Shown: in pieces, positions 1 to 8,419 of the stretch
Position numbering within the stretch: position 1 is the stretch's first letter
Layout: every line of letters begins with the position of its first letter
Assembly: GCF_022788635.1 (NCBI RefSeq)
Contig: NZ_CP076024.1
Span: forward strand, 1,550,001-1,614,000
DNA: 64,000 bases
Direction of reading: 5' to 3'
Source of the DNA: Methylobacter sp. S3L5C
GTDB taxonomy: Bacteria; Pseudomonadota; Gammaproteobacteria; Methylococcales; Methylomonadaceae
Notes under the pieces: generated by a model
The model's input: the letters and a program-made list of their open reading frames with translations, nothing else
The model's database searches: none
What the model was told of the DNA's origin: nothing
Program-made: the position numbers and the translations under genes

Positions 1-106
<106 letters not shown>

Positions 107-136
107 TTATTCCTCTTGGGTTGTGTGAAGATTACA

Positions 137-703
137 TCAATCTTTGGTTACTTCAATCTGAATGGCAATATAGACGTCATCAGCCAGTTTTTGCGCATAT
201 TTGTCTATGCCAAAATCAGAGCGTTTGATGGTGGTCGTCGCATTTGCACCGCAGGTGTTCTTCATGTTGATCAGATTTATTCCGCAATAAAAATGATCTA
301 CCGTCAGATGTACGGGTTTGGAAATACCGTGTAGCGTTAATACGCCATCTGAAGCAACAAGTTGGTCTTTGATGAAGTGTAGCTTGTCTGATATAAATTT
401 AATTTGTGGATACCGATCAGCATCAAGAAATTCTTTGCCGCGTAAATGCTTTTCCAGTTCAGCAAGTCCGGTGCTGATAGACGCTGTTTCGATAGATATT
501 AAAATATAGCCGCTTGCCGATGCCGGGTCAATAAGCACTTTGCCGCTCGTCTCGTTAAAACGGCCTCTTTGAATTGAAAATCCTTGATGATTAATCTCAA
601 AGCTTGGAAAAGTATGCTTTGGATCAACGGTATAAGAATTGGCAGCGGTGGCGGAAAAACTCAATGTACTGCCAATAATCAGTGCAAGGATGGTCTTTGT
701 CAT
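137..703 (-). CDS. YceI family periplasmic lipid-binding protein
   Basis: The 188-residue product starts with a clear signal peptide (basic MTK, hydrophobic core, cleavage after SATAA). It then follows the YceI lipocalin-like pattern: YTVDPKHTFPSFEINHQGFS near the N-terminus, then G-x-F, a K-hLRG-EFLDAD-YP segment, and an L-T-HG-KPV segment near residue 130. YceI proteins form a beta-barrel that holds a polyisoprenoid chain; the physiological role is uncertain. It lies 33 bases after the glutathione S-transferase start on the same strand, so the two may be co-transcribed. The length is normal for the family. Confidence 0.85.
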   Translation of the reverse strand: MTKTILALIIGSTLSFSATAANSYTVDPKHTFPSFEINHQGFSIQRGRFNETSGKVLIDPASASGYILISIETASISTGLAELEKHLRGKEFLDADRYPQIKFISDKLHFIKDQLVASDGVLTLHGISKPVHLTVDHFYCGINLINMKNTCGANATTTIKRSDFGIDKYAQKLADDVYIAIQIEVTKD

Positions 704-726
704 AATGTTTTTGATATTATCACTTT

Positions 727-1371
727 TTAAATTAATGTTTTATTAACTGCTGCAGCTTGTGCCACTATCGCTAACCAAGGTTGCTCATGACGGGGTTTGC
801 CTGGTGGCCGGTAATAATGATCAAGCACTGCAAATCCGGCTTTTTCCAAAAATAGTCTGCAGGTTTCAATTTGCATGTAAAGGCCGTACCGTTGTTCTGA
901 CCAACCCTCATCATTACCGCGAGGGATGGATAAAAATAAAATTCCGCCAGGCTTCAAGGCGATGTAAAGGTCAGCAAGAACGCGAGGCAATTCCTGGCTG
1001 GGAACGTGAAACAGTGAAGCATTGGCAAAAATACCATCGAAAGCTTGGTTGGGTAATTCCAGGCCAAGAAATTTTTGATGAAGAATAACACAGCTTGTAT
1101 GGCGGCGAGCCATGTTACAAAATTCCTCGCTACCATCGAGGCCCACTGGCCGGTGTCCCAAGGATTTAAAGTAGTTGACATCTCGTCCTGGCCCACAGCC
1201 AAAGTCTAAAATATCCAGTTTTTTTCCTGCCGGGAAGGGTGCCAAAAACGCCTGATAGTTTTGAGCGACATCGTGATCTTTTGTACCATTCCAAAACGCT
1301 TCAGCATTTTGGTTGTAGTGTCCTACCGTTACTGTTTCGATTTCATCCAAGATCTGATTTGTTTGTTCCAT
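727..1371 (-). CDS. Class I SAM-dependent methyltransferase
   Basis: A 214-residue protein with a standard Rossmann-like SAM-binding core. Motif I is LDILDFGCGPGRDVNYF near residue 53, followed by VGLDGSEEFC (the acidic residue that binds the ribose) and the later segments FDGIFANASLFHVP and LKPGGILFLS. This is the Methyltransf_11/25 type of small-molecule methyltransferase. The substrate cannot be told from sequence. It sits upstream of and in line with the YceI gene on the minus strand, 23 bases apart. A dispersed hairpin repeat lies just upstream of its start. Confidence 0.8.
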   Translation of the reverse strand: MEQTNQILDEIETVTVGHYNQNAEAFWNGTKDHDVAQNYQAFLAPFPAGKKLDILDFGCGPGRDVNYFKSLGHRPVGLDGSEEFCNMARRHTSCVILHQKFLGLELPNQAFDGIFANASLFHVPSQELPRVLADLYIALKPGGILFLSIPRGNDEGWSEQRYGLYMQIETCRLFLEKAGFAVLDHYYRPPGKPRHEQPWLAIVAQAAAVNKTLI

Positions 1372-1420
1372 TATTACTTTTTATCTGTGTTACGTATGCT
1401 TTATGGTTTTTTATAGTACT

Positions 1421-1516
1421 GAAGCGTGACGGGGTTTGCAACCTTGTTACCCACGTTTTGAAAGCTACTGAAGTCTTCAAACGTGTTGGCCGGGGTTGGA
1501 GCGCCGGCCGGCGTTG
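1421..1516 (+). repeat. Dispersed double-hairpin repeat, copy A
   Basis: The stretch starts GAAGCGTGACGGGGTTTGCA and continues through CACGTTTTGAAAG and CTTCAAACGT to GGCCGGGGTTGG. The same order of words is found at 47512-47592 and 47914-47995. In the better preserved copies it forms two GC-rich hairpins built on GGGGTTTGTAACCCC-type palindromes. This copy is degenerate in both stems. It lies between the methyltransferase start and the end of the next minus-strand gene. Confidence 0.6.
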
Positions 1517-1535
1517 TTTGTCGTTTTTTACTGGA

Positions 1536-2033
1536 TCACGGTTTTTTCATGGTATCCAGAGCATTGAAATCTTCATAAATAATGGCAGGATCAGTGTTTA
1601 AAAACACGTTTTCATTTAATTGCTTTAAACAAACAGCATTTAAAGTCACTTGTTCATATAACCAATAATATCGGTCAGCTTCAAAAATACTATACCGGCA
1701 ATTATATTTGCATTGTATCCATTGATTATCCACAGAGCCAATTACTTGGCGCATCTCGGCTGATTTTGCACCGAGATACGTCATGATTTTCGTATCTAAA
1801 TCAATTTGAAAGCGATCAAACAGGATGTTTTTATTCATGTTTTTGGGCGGTTTTACGCGAGTACCTTGAATATCATCACCATGCTGATCGATAATGCATT
1901 GCCGGTCACACACATAAACAGCGGGTGGAAAGCTTAGCGGATATTTATCGGGGCTTTTGGCGCGCAAATTTTCATGAGCCTCGGTTCGTTGGCTTTTATC
2001 CCATTGCTTGATGACAATTTGTAAAATTAACAC
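1536..2033 (-). CDS. Hypothetical protein
   Basis: The reading frame is open over 165 codons from a GTG at 2033 that has AAGAA upstream. A TTG at 2057, directly after the stop of the HugZ-like gene, would add eight residues, so the start is unsure. The product has no signal peptide or membrane segment. It is rich in Tyr, Asp, Asn and Lys and has four Cys, two of them in a short CKYNCRY segment. I do not recognise the family. Its position directly behind the HugZ-like gene suggests the same transcript. The large size of the frame and the lack of a competing gene on the other strand support it as real, but only moderately. Confidence 0.5.
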   Translation of the reverse strand: MLILQIVIKQWDKSQRTEAHENLRAKSPDKYPLSFPPAVYVCDRQCIIDQHGDDIQGTRVKPPKNMNKNILFDRFQIDLDTKIMTYLGAKSAEMRQVIGSVDNQWIQCKYNCRYSIFEADRYYWLYEQVTLNAVCLKQLNENVFLNTDPAIIYEDFNALDTMKKP

Positions 2034-2057
2034 GTGTATTTCTTGGGCAAGAAGCAA

Positions 2058-2552
2058 CTAAACAGCATGTAAACTGCCATCTTGACTATTGATGTTGAAG
2101 GCTTTACCAAAGCCGAAAACGTAACGTCCACTTTCTGGATGCAAAGCAAATAAATGAAAGTCTGATAATGAGCGCAATACACTAACAACTTCGCCAAATT
2201 TATCCTGCAAGGCTTCTAGTTGAGCCGTATAAACGAGTTCATCGGGCATTATTTCTTTAACACGACAGCTTAATGCTACCCGTTCCCGTGCAAAAAGGTT
2301 ACCGGACTCAGCTTCTGGACGTATAAACAGGATTGATGCCAGCGGGTTATTGAGTAAATTGGTGGTATGGCTGGCCAGTTCACTGACATAGATATAAAAG
2401 GTGCCTGCGTGGTCACGTACAAAAGGTGCGTAGCTAATGCCAGGAACACCCAGTGTTGAGACGGTTGACAGTGTGAGTGTTTGCGAGGACAAGATCAGTT
2501 CATGATAACGCTGCGTAAACTCGTCAATTTCTCGTGTGCTTATTTCACTCAT
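2058..2552 (-). CDS. HugZ-like / pyridoxamine-phosphate-oxidase-fold protein
   Basis: A 164-residue protein with the split-barrel flavin-binding fold seen in HugZ heme-utilisation proteins and pyridoxamine 5'-phosphate oxidases. The signs are LTLSTVSTLGVPGISYAPFV at the N-terminus, FYIYVSELASHTTNLLNNP, SILFIRPEAES and a final HPESGRYVFGFGKAFNI segment. The HPESGRYVFGFGKA part is typical of the HugZ branch, linked in other bacteria to heme iron use. The ATG at 2552 overlaps the stop of the branching-enzyme gene (ATGAGTGA), which decides the start over an upstream frame extension. Translational coupling with the GH57 gene is likely, yet no heme-uptake gene lies nearby. Confidence 0.7.
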   Translation of the reverse strand: MSEISTREIDEFTQRYHELILSSQTLTLSTVSTLGVPGISYAPFVRDHAGTFYIYVSELASHTTNLLNNPLASILFIRPEAESGNLFARERVALSCRVKEIMPDELVYTAQLEALQDKFGEVVSVLRSLSDFHLFALHPESGRYVFGFGKAFNINSQDGSLHAV

Positions 2553-4149
2553 CGCGTTTTTTGGGATTGTAATCGCGAAAATCAATGTCGGGGAAAATGT
2601 TATCCATAATCTCCAGCGCGGCCAGATAACGTTCGTTTATTCTGTTTTTACGAATACAGTCGTGTAAATAGTTAAATCTGGCAAGGTGATCTGTTATGCG
2701 TTTATTCGCGTAGTCGATAGTCGTTCCTGATTTTATTATGAATGGCCAGTCAGATGCTTGTGCCAGTAAAATTGATCTTGCTGCCTGATTTAAGGCCCGG
2801 GTCTGTAATGGATTGACTGCCAAGCTTTGAAGATCTGACGCCAGTTTTTCCATATCGGTTTCGGCTTTGTGTAGAAAAGGATAAATCCAGCCATTGGTTT
2901 CATTGATCCAGTAACTGGAATAACCTTGGTCACCCCAGGTTGATGCACAAGGCGTGGCTATCTGGTGAGATGTTTGCCGTTTTAAATAATCACTACAACT
3001 AACCGTCTGCACGCTATTGGTATTTTCGCTTGCCAGACGCAGCACCGACTCTAACCAATGCGGTCCTTCAAACCACCAATGGCCAAAGAGTTCGGCATCG
3101 TAAGGGGCTACGATTATTGGCGGTCTATCCATGTTGGCACAAAGCGCATCAATCTGCTGCTGGCGTTTGTTGATAAAATCCCGGGCGTGTTGACGGGCTT
3201 TTTCTAGTGCTTTTTGAGGATTGTAGAGTTCCTTGGGCAAATCTTTGCCGGTCACGCGATAATATTTGATGCCGGTATTGATGCGTGTTTTATCATCGAG
3301 AATATAGGGGGCGATATAATCAAAATCAAGGTCGAAGCCTATATCCCGGTAGTATTCTCGGTAATCGAAATCACCAGGGTAACCTTCTTGAGAGCTCCAA
3401 ACCTGTCTTGATGATTCCGGATCGCGTGCAAAAGCAGCGACGCCATTGCCACAGTCCAGCGGTGCGTAGACACCGTTACGGGGAGCCTCGGTTGCATCCA
3501 TAATGCCATGGCTGTCGACAAAAAAATAGTTGATGCCGGCTTCTGCCAACAGTGTTTCAACGCCAGGGTAGTAGGCACATTCAGGTAACCAAAAGCCGGT
3601 AGGTGAGAAACCCAGATGCGCTTCAAAGGTTTTAACACCCATATTGATTTGATTGCGAACGGCCGTTTCGCTAACGTTGAGCAATGGCAGAAAGCCGTGA
3701 GTGGCTGCGCAGGTTATTAATTCAAGCGTACCTGCGTTGTGATGCTTTTTAAAAGCCGTTAACAAGTCACAGTTATAGTGATTCTGATAGATATCCAGCG
3801 TGTTTTGAAAGAAACCGAGGTAATACTGAGCCAGTTTTTGATAGTCAGGTTGTTGCCGGGTTCTGATGATTTCTTTTTCTGCCAGTTCCAGTAATTTATG
3901 CAGGTACTTGAGATAACGTGTTTGTAATAAATCATCACGCAGCATGGTAATTAGTGGCGGTGATAGAGATAGAGTCAGCCTATAATCCACACCATCTTTT
4001 TGCAGTCGGTCAAGTACGCCAATTAACGGAATGTAGCATTCGGTTATGGCTTCGAATAACCAGTTTTCTTCAAAAAAGCTTTCGTGCTCTGGATGTCGCA
4101 CATAGGGTAGGTGTGCATGGAGTATGATGCCAAGAAATCCTGTTTTCAT
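2545..4149 (-). CDS. GH57 family 1,4-alpha-glucan branching enzyme
   Basis: The 534-residue product begins MKTGFLGIILHAHLPYVRHP, the hallmark N-terminus of glycoside hydrolase family 57 branching enzymes. It keeps FGFWLPECAYYPG-type residues (here TGFWLPECAYYPG, carrying the catalytic Glu) and IVAPYDAELFGHWWFEGP (the catalytic Asp region), followed by a C-terminal helical DUF1957-type domain. It would form alpha-1,6 branches in glycogen or a related alpha-glucan. The ATG at 4149 fits the family N-terminus; an upstream GTG at 4182 would overlap the DUF4912 gene and add residues not seen in homologues. It follows the DUF4912 gene by 4 bases and overlaps the HugZ-like gene. Confidence 0.88.
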   Translation of the reverse strand: MKTGFLGIILHAHLPYVRHPEHESFFEENWLFEAITECYIPLIGVLDRLQKDGVDYRLTLSLSPPLITMLRDDLLQTRYLKYLHKLLELAEKEIIRTRQQPDYQKLAQYYLGFFQNTLDIYQNHYNCDLLTAFKKHHNAGTLELITCAATHGFLPLLNVSETAVRNQINMGVKTFEAHLGFSPTGFWLPECAYYPGVETLLAEAGINYFFVDSHGIMDATEAPRNGVYAPLDCGNGVAAFARDPESSRQVWSSQEGYPGDFDYREYYRDIGFDLDFDYIAPYILDDKTRINTGIKYYRVTGKDLPKELYNPQKALEKARQHARDFINKRQQQIDALCANMDRPPIIVAPYDAELFGHWWFEGPHWLESVLRLASENTNSVQTVSCSDYLKRQTSHQIATPCASTWGDQGYSSYWINETNGWIYPFLHKAETDMEKLASDLQSLAVNPLQTRALNQAARSILLAQASDWPFIIKSGTTIDYANKRITDHLARFNYLHDCIRKNRINERYLAALEIMDNIFPDIDFRDYNPKKRDE

Positions 4150-4153
4150 GTCG

Positions 4154-4822
4154 CTACGGGTTATTTTGCTGGCCGGAGGCACTATTATTTTGGTAACAGG
4201 AGGTTTCCCGACTAGCTGTGATGAGAGTTGGTATGGGTTTGAACAGATGCTGATTGTTTTTAGCCGGATTGAGCATTAGTTTTCCAGCTGGAACATGGGT
4301 CGTATTCGACTGAGCGAATGGAGTCAGACTATTGTTTTTATTGCGTTTTCCAATGGTCGCGCAATACGTTGTTTCATGGCTATGCATCGGTAGGGCAACA
4401 TTTTGTTGAGCCTGGGCACTATCAATGGCAACGTCGAAGTATGGTTTTGGTTTAGTGGTGTCTGTGTTTTTGTCAGGCTCGGCATAAATTCTTAAGGTCA
4501 GTTGCTGACCTGAAGACATTTTTTGGGCATCAATTAGTTTATCCTTTACCAGATTCCAGTAGACATAAAGATGATCAGGATCGACTGGCAAGAGTATTAG
4601 TTCCTGTGTGTTGTTTGATGCGATGGGCGCGAAGTCCCTGCTGATTTCTTCGCTGATCTCAAGCATTTCTTTCGGTGAGAAAGCTTGATGATGAGCGGGG
4701 CTTACAATTTTAGTAGCAAAAACAGGCGTAAATTCTCGATTAATTTCTTGACTAATTTCAAGTATTTCTTCGGAAGACAGTCTGATTTGGGGGTTATATC
4801 TTGAATGCAAAAATGTCATCAT
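4154..4822 (-). CDS. DUF4912 domain protein
   Basis: A 222-residue protein whose middle, around residues 75-140, carries ELILLPVDPDHLYVYWNL and LTLRIYAE, the DUF4912 signature. This domain is commonly found beside GH57 glucan-branching enzymes, as here, so a role in alpha-glucan binding or handling is a reasonable inference. The N-terminus holds a duplicated motif of about 20 residues: LSSEEILEISQEINREFTPV at residues 15-34 and FSPKEMLEISEEISRDFAPI near 49-68. The last 60 residues are Asn/Gln/Ser-rich and look unstructured. It is the first gene of the DUF4912-GH57-HugZ run. Confidence 0.75.
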   Translation of the reverse strand: MMTFLHSRYNPQIRLSSEEILEISQEINREFTPVFATKIVSPAHHQAFSPKEMLEISEEISRDFAPIASNNTQELILLPVDPDHLYVYWNLVKDKLIDAQKMSSGQQLTLRIYAEPDKNTDTTKPKPYFDVAIDSAQAQQNVALPMHSHETTYCATIGKRNKNNSLTPFAQSNTTHVPAGKLMLNPAKNNQHLFKPIPTLITASRETSCYQNNSASGQQNNP

Positions 4823-5114
4823 CAGCCCTAAATCGTTACTGTTACTTGTCTAAAGTTTTTCCATACAGCCATGTTAATGAATGAAGTGCTTGTTTGGTTT
4901 TTAAAGTTGATTTTGAAAAGCAGTCACGATTACCAGTATACTTGTTAAGTTGGGTGCTATCATCCAATTTGTTACAAAAAATGCCAAACTTTGGCGATTG
5001 TTTTTACAACAACCCAAAGCTGTCAGCATCGATGACATAGCTTGATAACGCTATTTATTTCGTTTCCGGAATGCCGGATAACAACAATTTATTAATTTGC
5101 CAATACATAAATCC
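4823..5114. other. Intergenic region between divergent DUF4912 and nadC genes
   Basis: About 290 bases between two divergent genes, so it must hold two promoters. It is AT-rich. A short palindrome TTCCGGAATGCCGGAT lies near 5062-5077. I see no convincing -35/-10 pair and no ORF. Confidence 0.4.
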
Positions 5115-5963
5115 ATGACCGTACCGCTAGATATTATAGACATAAAATACTTCCTTGATGAAGATATAGGATCCGGGGACATAACTGCTGCCATTATTCC
5201 TGAGGCCGATCATGCGCTTGCAGAAGTCGTTACGCGTGAAGATATGATAATGTGTGGCCAGGCTTGGTTTGATGCGGTATTCAAGCATTTGGATGCTAAC
5301 GTAACTATTAGTTGGTTGGTAGCAGAAGGCGAGGCCGTTAAAAAAAATAGCACATTATGTAAGCTCAGTGGTTTGGCGAGAGGGTTGCTAACCGGCGAGC
5401 GTACGGCGTTAAATTTTTTACAGTTTTTGTCGGCGACCGCAACCGTTGCCAAGCATTATTCAGATGCGGTTGCCGGCACCGGATGCAAAGTGCTGGATAC
5501 CCGCAAAACTATTCCGGGACTAAGAAATGCGCAAAAATATGCCGTTGCCTGTGGTGGCTGTTATAACCATCGTATAGGTTTGTATGATGGTGTGTTAATC
5601 AAAGAAAATCATATTATGGCAGCAGGCTCGATTACCGAGGCAATAGTAACGGCTAGATTACTAACTAAAGTGTTGGTGGAAGTTGAAGTTGAATCCATGA
5701 CGGAATTAATTGAGGCGCTTGCGGCAAAACCGGATCGGATTATGCTTGACAATTTCAGTCTTGACGATTTGTACGCAGCGGTAAAACTGACTGCCGGCGC
5801 CATAGAGCTTGAGGCATCCGGTAATATTGAACTCGATAATATACGCAGCATTGCTGAAACCGGCGTTGATTATATTTCTATCGGCGCATTAACTAAACAT
5901 GTTAAAGCGGTTGATTTATCCATGCGTATAAAAGTTGGTGAGTTAGATAAATCGTCAATGTAG
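5115..5963 (+). CDS. nadC: Nicotinate-nucleotide pyrophosphorylase (carboxylating)
   Basis: NadC converts quinolinate and PRPP to nicotinate mononucleotide in de novo NAD synthesis. The 282-residue protein shows the family pattern: LDEDIGSGDIT near the N-terminus, GERTALNFLQFLSATAT, then CKVLDTRKTIPGLRNAQKYA with the Lys/Arg that bind quinolinate, GGCYNHRIGLYDGVLIKENH, VEVEVE, IMLDNFS and the C-terminal DYISIGALTKH. The ATG at 5115 is chosen; a TTG at 5097 in frame would add six residues and neither has a strong ribosome site. No other NAD genes are nearby. The stop codon lies at the edge of a short tandem repeat. Confidence 0.93.
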   Translation: MTVPLDIIDIKYFLDEDIGSGDITAAIIPEADHALAEVVTREDMIMCGQAWFDAVFKHLDANVTISWLVAEGEAVKKNSTLCKLSGLARGLLTGERTALNFLQFLSATATVAKHYSDAVAGTGCKVLDTRKTIPGLRNAQKYAVACGGCYNHRIGLYDGVLIKENHIMAAGSITEAIVTARLLTKVLVEVEVESMTELIEALAAKPDRIMLDNFSLDDLYAAVKLTAGAIELEASGNIELDNIRSIAETGVDYISIGALTKHVKAVDLSMRIKVGELDKSSM

Positions 5964-6017
5964 AGGCAATGTTGTGTGATTGAAAAATAACGTAGGGGCA
6001 ATCCTGTGTGATTACCC
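5960..6017 (+). repeat. Short imperfect tandem repeat after nadC
   Basis: GTAGAGGCAATGTTGTGTGATT at 5960-5981 is repeated as GTAGGGGCAATCCTGTGTGATT at 5992-6013, a period of 32 bases, and is followed by ACCC. The first unit overlaps the nadC stop codon. It may be a decayed dispersed repeat. Confidence 0.5.
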
Positions 6018-6046
6018 AAGACAAGTAACCTAAAAAGGCGACTTAG

Positions 6047-6445
6047 ATGGCTGAAAATATTGAAGCATTATTTAAATAAACTAGTTGCGGGGGGTTATGT
6101 TATTGGCGTCAGCGATGGTGAGCGGAAAAATGCATTTATCGCAGCGTGGGTGATGCCCGTTTCTTTTACCCCGTCTTTGCTGGCGATCAGCATTAATCCG
6201 GAACATTATTCTTATCAGTTGTTGCAAGCTGGGGGCGTTTGTACGGTCAATATTTTGGGGCAAGACAATCTACCGTAGAGGAGCATTTTGGTCGCTCAGC
6301 CCAAGATAAAATAAGTGGCTTTCAATGGCAAAAAGGTAAAGCCGGTGCGCCGATTTTATTAGCAAGCCTGACATATTTTGATTGTGAGGTCAGTCATTAC
6401 GCCGATGCCGGCGACATGGATGGCAGTAGTCAGTTATATGAATAA
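6047..6445 (+). pseudogene. Flavin reductase-like protein, decayed
   Basis: An intact copy would start MAENIEALFKKL, run through YVIGV-DGE-KNAF-AAWVMPVSF-P and end with a TMDG-S-LYE-type tail. Here the ATG at 6047 gives MAENIEALFK and then a stop at 6077. The reading frame continues in another frame (LVAGGYVIGVSDGERKNAFI to VNILGQDNLP, stop near 6276) and resumes in a third frame with VEEHFGRSAQDKISG to CEVSHYADAGDMDGSSQLYE. So there are two frameshifts. There is also an internal deletion near 6412, where about 30 residues before the DMDGSS tail seem to be missing. The family is small FMN-binding flavin reductases common in methanotrophs and cyanobacteria. The gene is almost surely non-functional. 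Confidence 0.8.
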
Positions 6446-6680
6446 TTTGTTCTTGTTATCCACGAAAATTACAAAAAAATCAAATAGATAGGAGGCTGTA
6501 GATGCCTATAGATTGTTACCTGACGGTGAGTTAATATCTTGATATATTTGGTTTTTCTTGGATTCGTTTGTTTTGGGCTTTGGTGTTCGAGTCGCTATTT
6601 TAAAACGAGGCAGGCACCAAAGTTAGCCAAGGTGTTGCTCGGAAAACGCCAGTTGTTAGCGTCAAAAAATAGCGGGTTTT
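6446..6680. other. Intergenic region with inverted repeats
   Basis: No gene is visible. A strong-looking ribosome site (AGGAGG at 6490-6495) precedes only a ten-codon frame, MPIDCYLTVS, which may be the stump of a lost gene. CGCTATTTT at 6593-6601 pairs with AAAATAGCG at 6666-6674, and GCTTTGGTG near 6577 pairs with CACCAAAG near 6615. This gives a possible folded 3' end for the minus-strand dolP-like transcript. Confidence 0.4.
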
Positions 6681-7265
6681 TCAATCAACGTATTCAAAAA
6701 CGGTGATGATTTGTTTTATGCCAGGTTGGAGTCTGGTAACGTTGATAACAATAGTACCTTCATCACGATGGACTAAACCCATCAAGTAAACAATTCCATT
6801 TTCAGTAATGACTTTTATCATGGCCGGGTCAAAATCGGGCATTGTTCTAATTTGATCAAGTGCTACTTTTACGGTTTCGGTAATTAATTGGTCATTAGCG
6901 CGTGAACTGGAATCACTGGGATACGCAATAGTTAAATTGTCATGTATTAGTTTTACATTGGGAGCAACCTGGACGATAGCAATGATTTTTTTTTTCAATT
7001 CTTCGCTAGGGGCTTCTCCGGTAATCAGTACCGCACCATTATAGGCAGTTATAGTAAAGTGACATTGGCTGGGCAAATCATCTTCGGAATTTAGCTCCGA
7101 GTAGGCTTCCATTTCAATATTTTTATCAATTAAAATGGCTTCACGAGAACGACGGTCTTGTAATAACGATTGCTCTGTTATTTCCTGGTAGTTTCTTGGG
7201 GCGGTAGAGCATGCGCCAATCAAAAAGCAATTAAGCAGGATAAAGGACAAAAATATTTTTTTCAT
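6681..7265 (-). CDS. DolP-like outer-membrane lipoprotein with two BON domains
   Basis: The 194-residue product has a lipoprotein signal with lipobox LIGAC (Cys19). Two BON domains follow, about residues 65-115 (FTITAYNGAVLITGEAPSEE) and 128-190 (VKVITENGIVYLMGLVHRDE). E. coli DolP (YraP) has the same layout and length, sits in the outer membrane and supports envelope integrity. The neighbourhood fits: dolP follows diaA and yraN in E. coli too. It is 31 bases downstream of diaA on the minus strand. Small differences in the BON domains do not suggest loss of function. Confidence 0.8.
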   Translation of the reverse strand: MKKIFLSFILLNCFLIGACSTAPRNYQEITEQSLLQDRRSREAILIDKNIEMEAYSELNSEDDLPSQCHFTITAYNGAVLITGEAPSEELKKKIIAIVQVAPNVKLIHDNLTIAYPSDSSSRANDQLITETVKVALDQIRTMPDFDPAMIKVITENGIVYLMGLVHRDEGTIVINVTRLQPGIKQIITVFEYVD

Positions 7266-7296
7266 GGCTTAAGTAAAGTAAGTAGATAAATAGTTA

Positions 7297-7881
7297 TCAA
7301 CCGAATAATTGATGATCAATCAAATCACACAGGCAATGGGTAATTAGTACATGAATTTCCTGAATGCGTGCGTTTGAGCTTGACGGTACCCGAATTTCTA
7401 TATCTGTTTCACGCAGTAAGGGGGCAATCATGCCGCCATTGTTGCCGGTTAACGCGATAACTGATATGTCTTTGTCATGTGCAGTGGTAATCGCTTTGGC
7501 TATATTGGCTGAATTATTGCCATCGGTATATACCATTAATATATCTCCGCTTTGCCCTAGTGCTCTAAGTTGTTTCGCGAAAATGTCATCAAAGTTATAG
7601 TCATTAGCTATTGCAGTGATGGTTGCCGTGTCTGTGGTTAAGGCGATGACCGGTAACGAAGGGCGATCTCGCTCAAATTGGTTAAGCATGGCTGATGATA
7701 GTAGTTGTACGCAGGTTGCTGAGCGACCATTGCCACAGGCGAGTATTTTTTTATCATTCAGTAACGTAGTAACCAGTCGTTGCGAGGCATACTCTATCAG
7801 TTCACACAGGTAGGTCATGGCATCCTGCTGGGCTTGGATGCTGTCAGAGAAATGATTAATGATTCTGTCTTGTAAGTTCAT
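7297..7881 (-). CDS. diaA: SIS-domain protein, DiaA/GmhA type
   Basis: A 194-residue single SIS domain. The sugar-phosphate pocket residues are visible in KILACGNGRSATCVQLLSSA, where GmhA enzymes have GNGGSA, and in TDGNNSANI and ALTGNNGGMIA. DiaA in E. coli is a DnaA-binding initiation factor with this fold, and its gene lies between yraN and dolP exactly as here; GmhA enzymes act on sedoheptulose 7-phosphate. The synteny favours DiaA. The GNGRSA substitution (Arg for Gly) also fits a non-enzymatic or divergent member. It starts at 7881, 15 bases after the end of yraN. Confidence 0.75.
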   Translation of the reverse strand: MNLQDRIINHFSDSIQAQQDAMTYLCELIEYASQRLVTTLLNDKKILACGNGRSATCVQLLSSAMLNQFERDRPSLPVIALTTDTATITAIANDYNFDDIFAKQLRALGQSGDILMVYTDGNNSANIAKAITTAHDKDISVIALTGNNGGMIAPLLRETDIEIRVPSSSNARIQEIHVLITHCLCDLIDHQLFG

Positions 7882-7896
7882 GGTGTGATGATTAGT

Positions 7897-8262
7897 TTAA
7901 AAAGCATTTTGTATCCACTCCAGGTTACCATTGCCGGAAATGGCAACAACATCAAAGCGTAGTGGTCGGTCTTCTTTTTGGGTTGATAAGTAACTATGCG
8001 TTGCCGCTATTATACGTGATTGTTTTGCCCGCGTGATACTCTCTAAGGCACTACCGTATTGATCTGTTTTACGATAGCGAACTTCGATAACAACCAGGGT
8101 TTTCTGGTCGCTCATAATTAAATCGAGTTCCCCCATTTTACAGCGGTAGTTACGGCAAACCGGCTTTAGTCCTTTATTTACCAGAAATTTATGGGCCTGT
8201 TCTTCAGCGCTTTCACCGCGAATCAAGTGTGCCGCTTTGGTTTTTAATTTAGTAAACAGCAT
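7897..8262 (-). CDS. yraN: YraN/UPF0102 endonuclease-like protein
   Basis: A 121-residue protein of the UPF0102 family with the restriction-endonuclease-like core: GESAEEQAHKFLVNKGL, YRCKMGELDLIMSD (the E-x-D catalytic-type residues), LVVIEVRYRK (E-x-K) and the end RFDVVAISG. Its role is not settled. The ATG at 8262 is preceded by AGGAG at seven bases, which decides the start. The frame is open a further 32 codons upstream, but that part has no homology to the family. It is first in the yraN-diaA-dolP run and diverges from rsmI. Confidence 0.85.
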   Translation of the reverse strand: MLFTKLKTKAAHLIRGESAEEQAHKFLVNKGLKPVCRNYRCKMGELDLIMSDQKTLVVIEVRYRKTDQYGSALESITRAKQSRIIAATHSYLSTQKEDRPLRFDVVAISGNGNLEWIQNAF

Positions 8263-8419
8263 GGTTAATCTCCTGTTGGCATTTATTCTGTTAACAATAA
8301 AAAGATCAAGATACTGATATAATTTGGCACTATTTGGGCAAGTGCTGAACATAATCATGGTAGTCCATGATTTTTATAATGTATCTTTTAATTAGAGGTT
8401 ATATGAATGAGCGTATCGA

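Noticed and set aside
1239-1601. 120-codon plus-strand frame over the methyltransferase start and repeat copy A
   Set aside because: It runs antisense through the methyltransferase start and then through the dispersed repeat; the product looks random.
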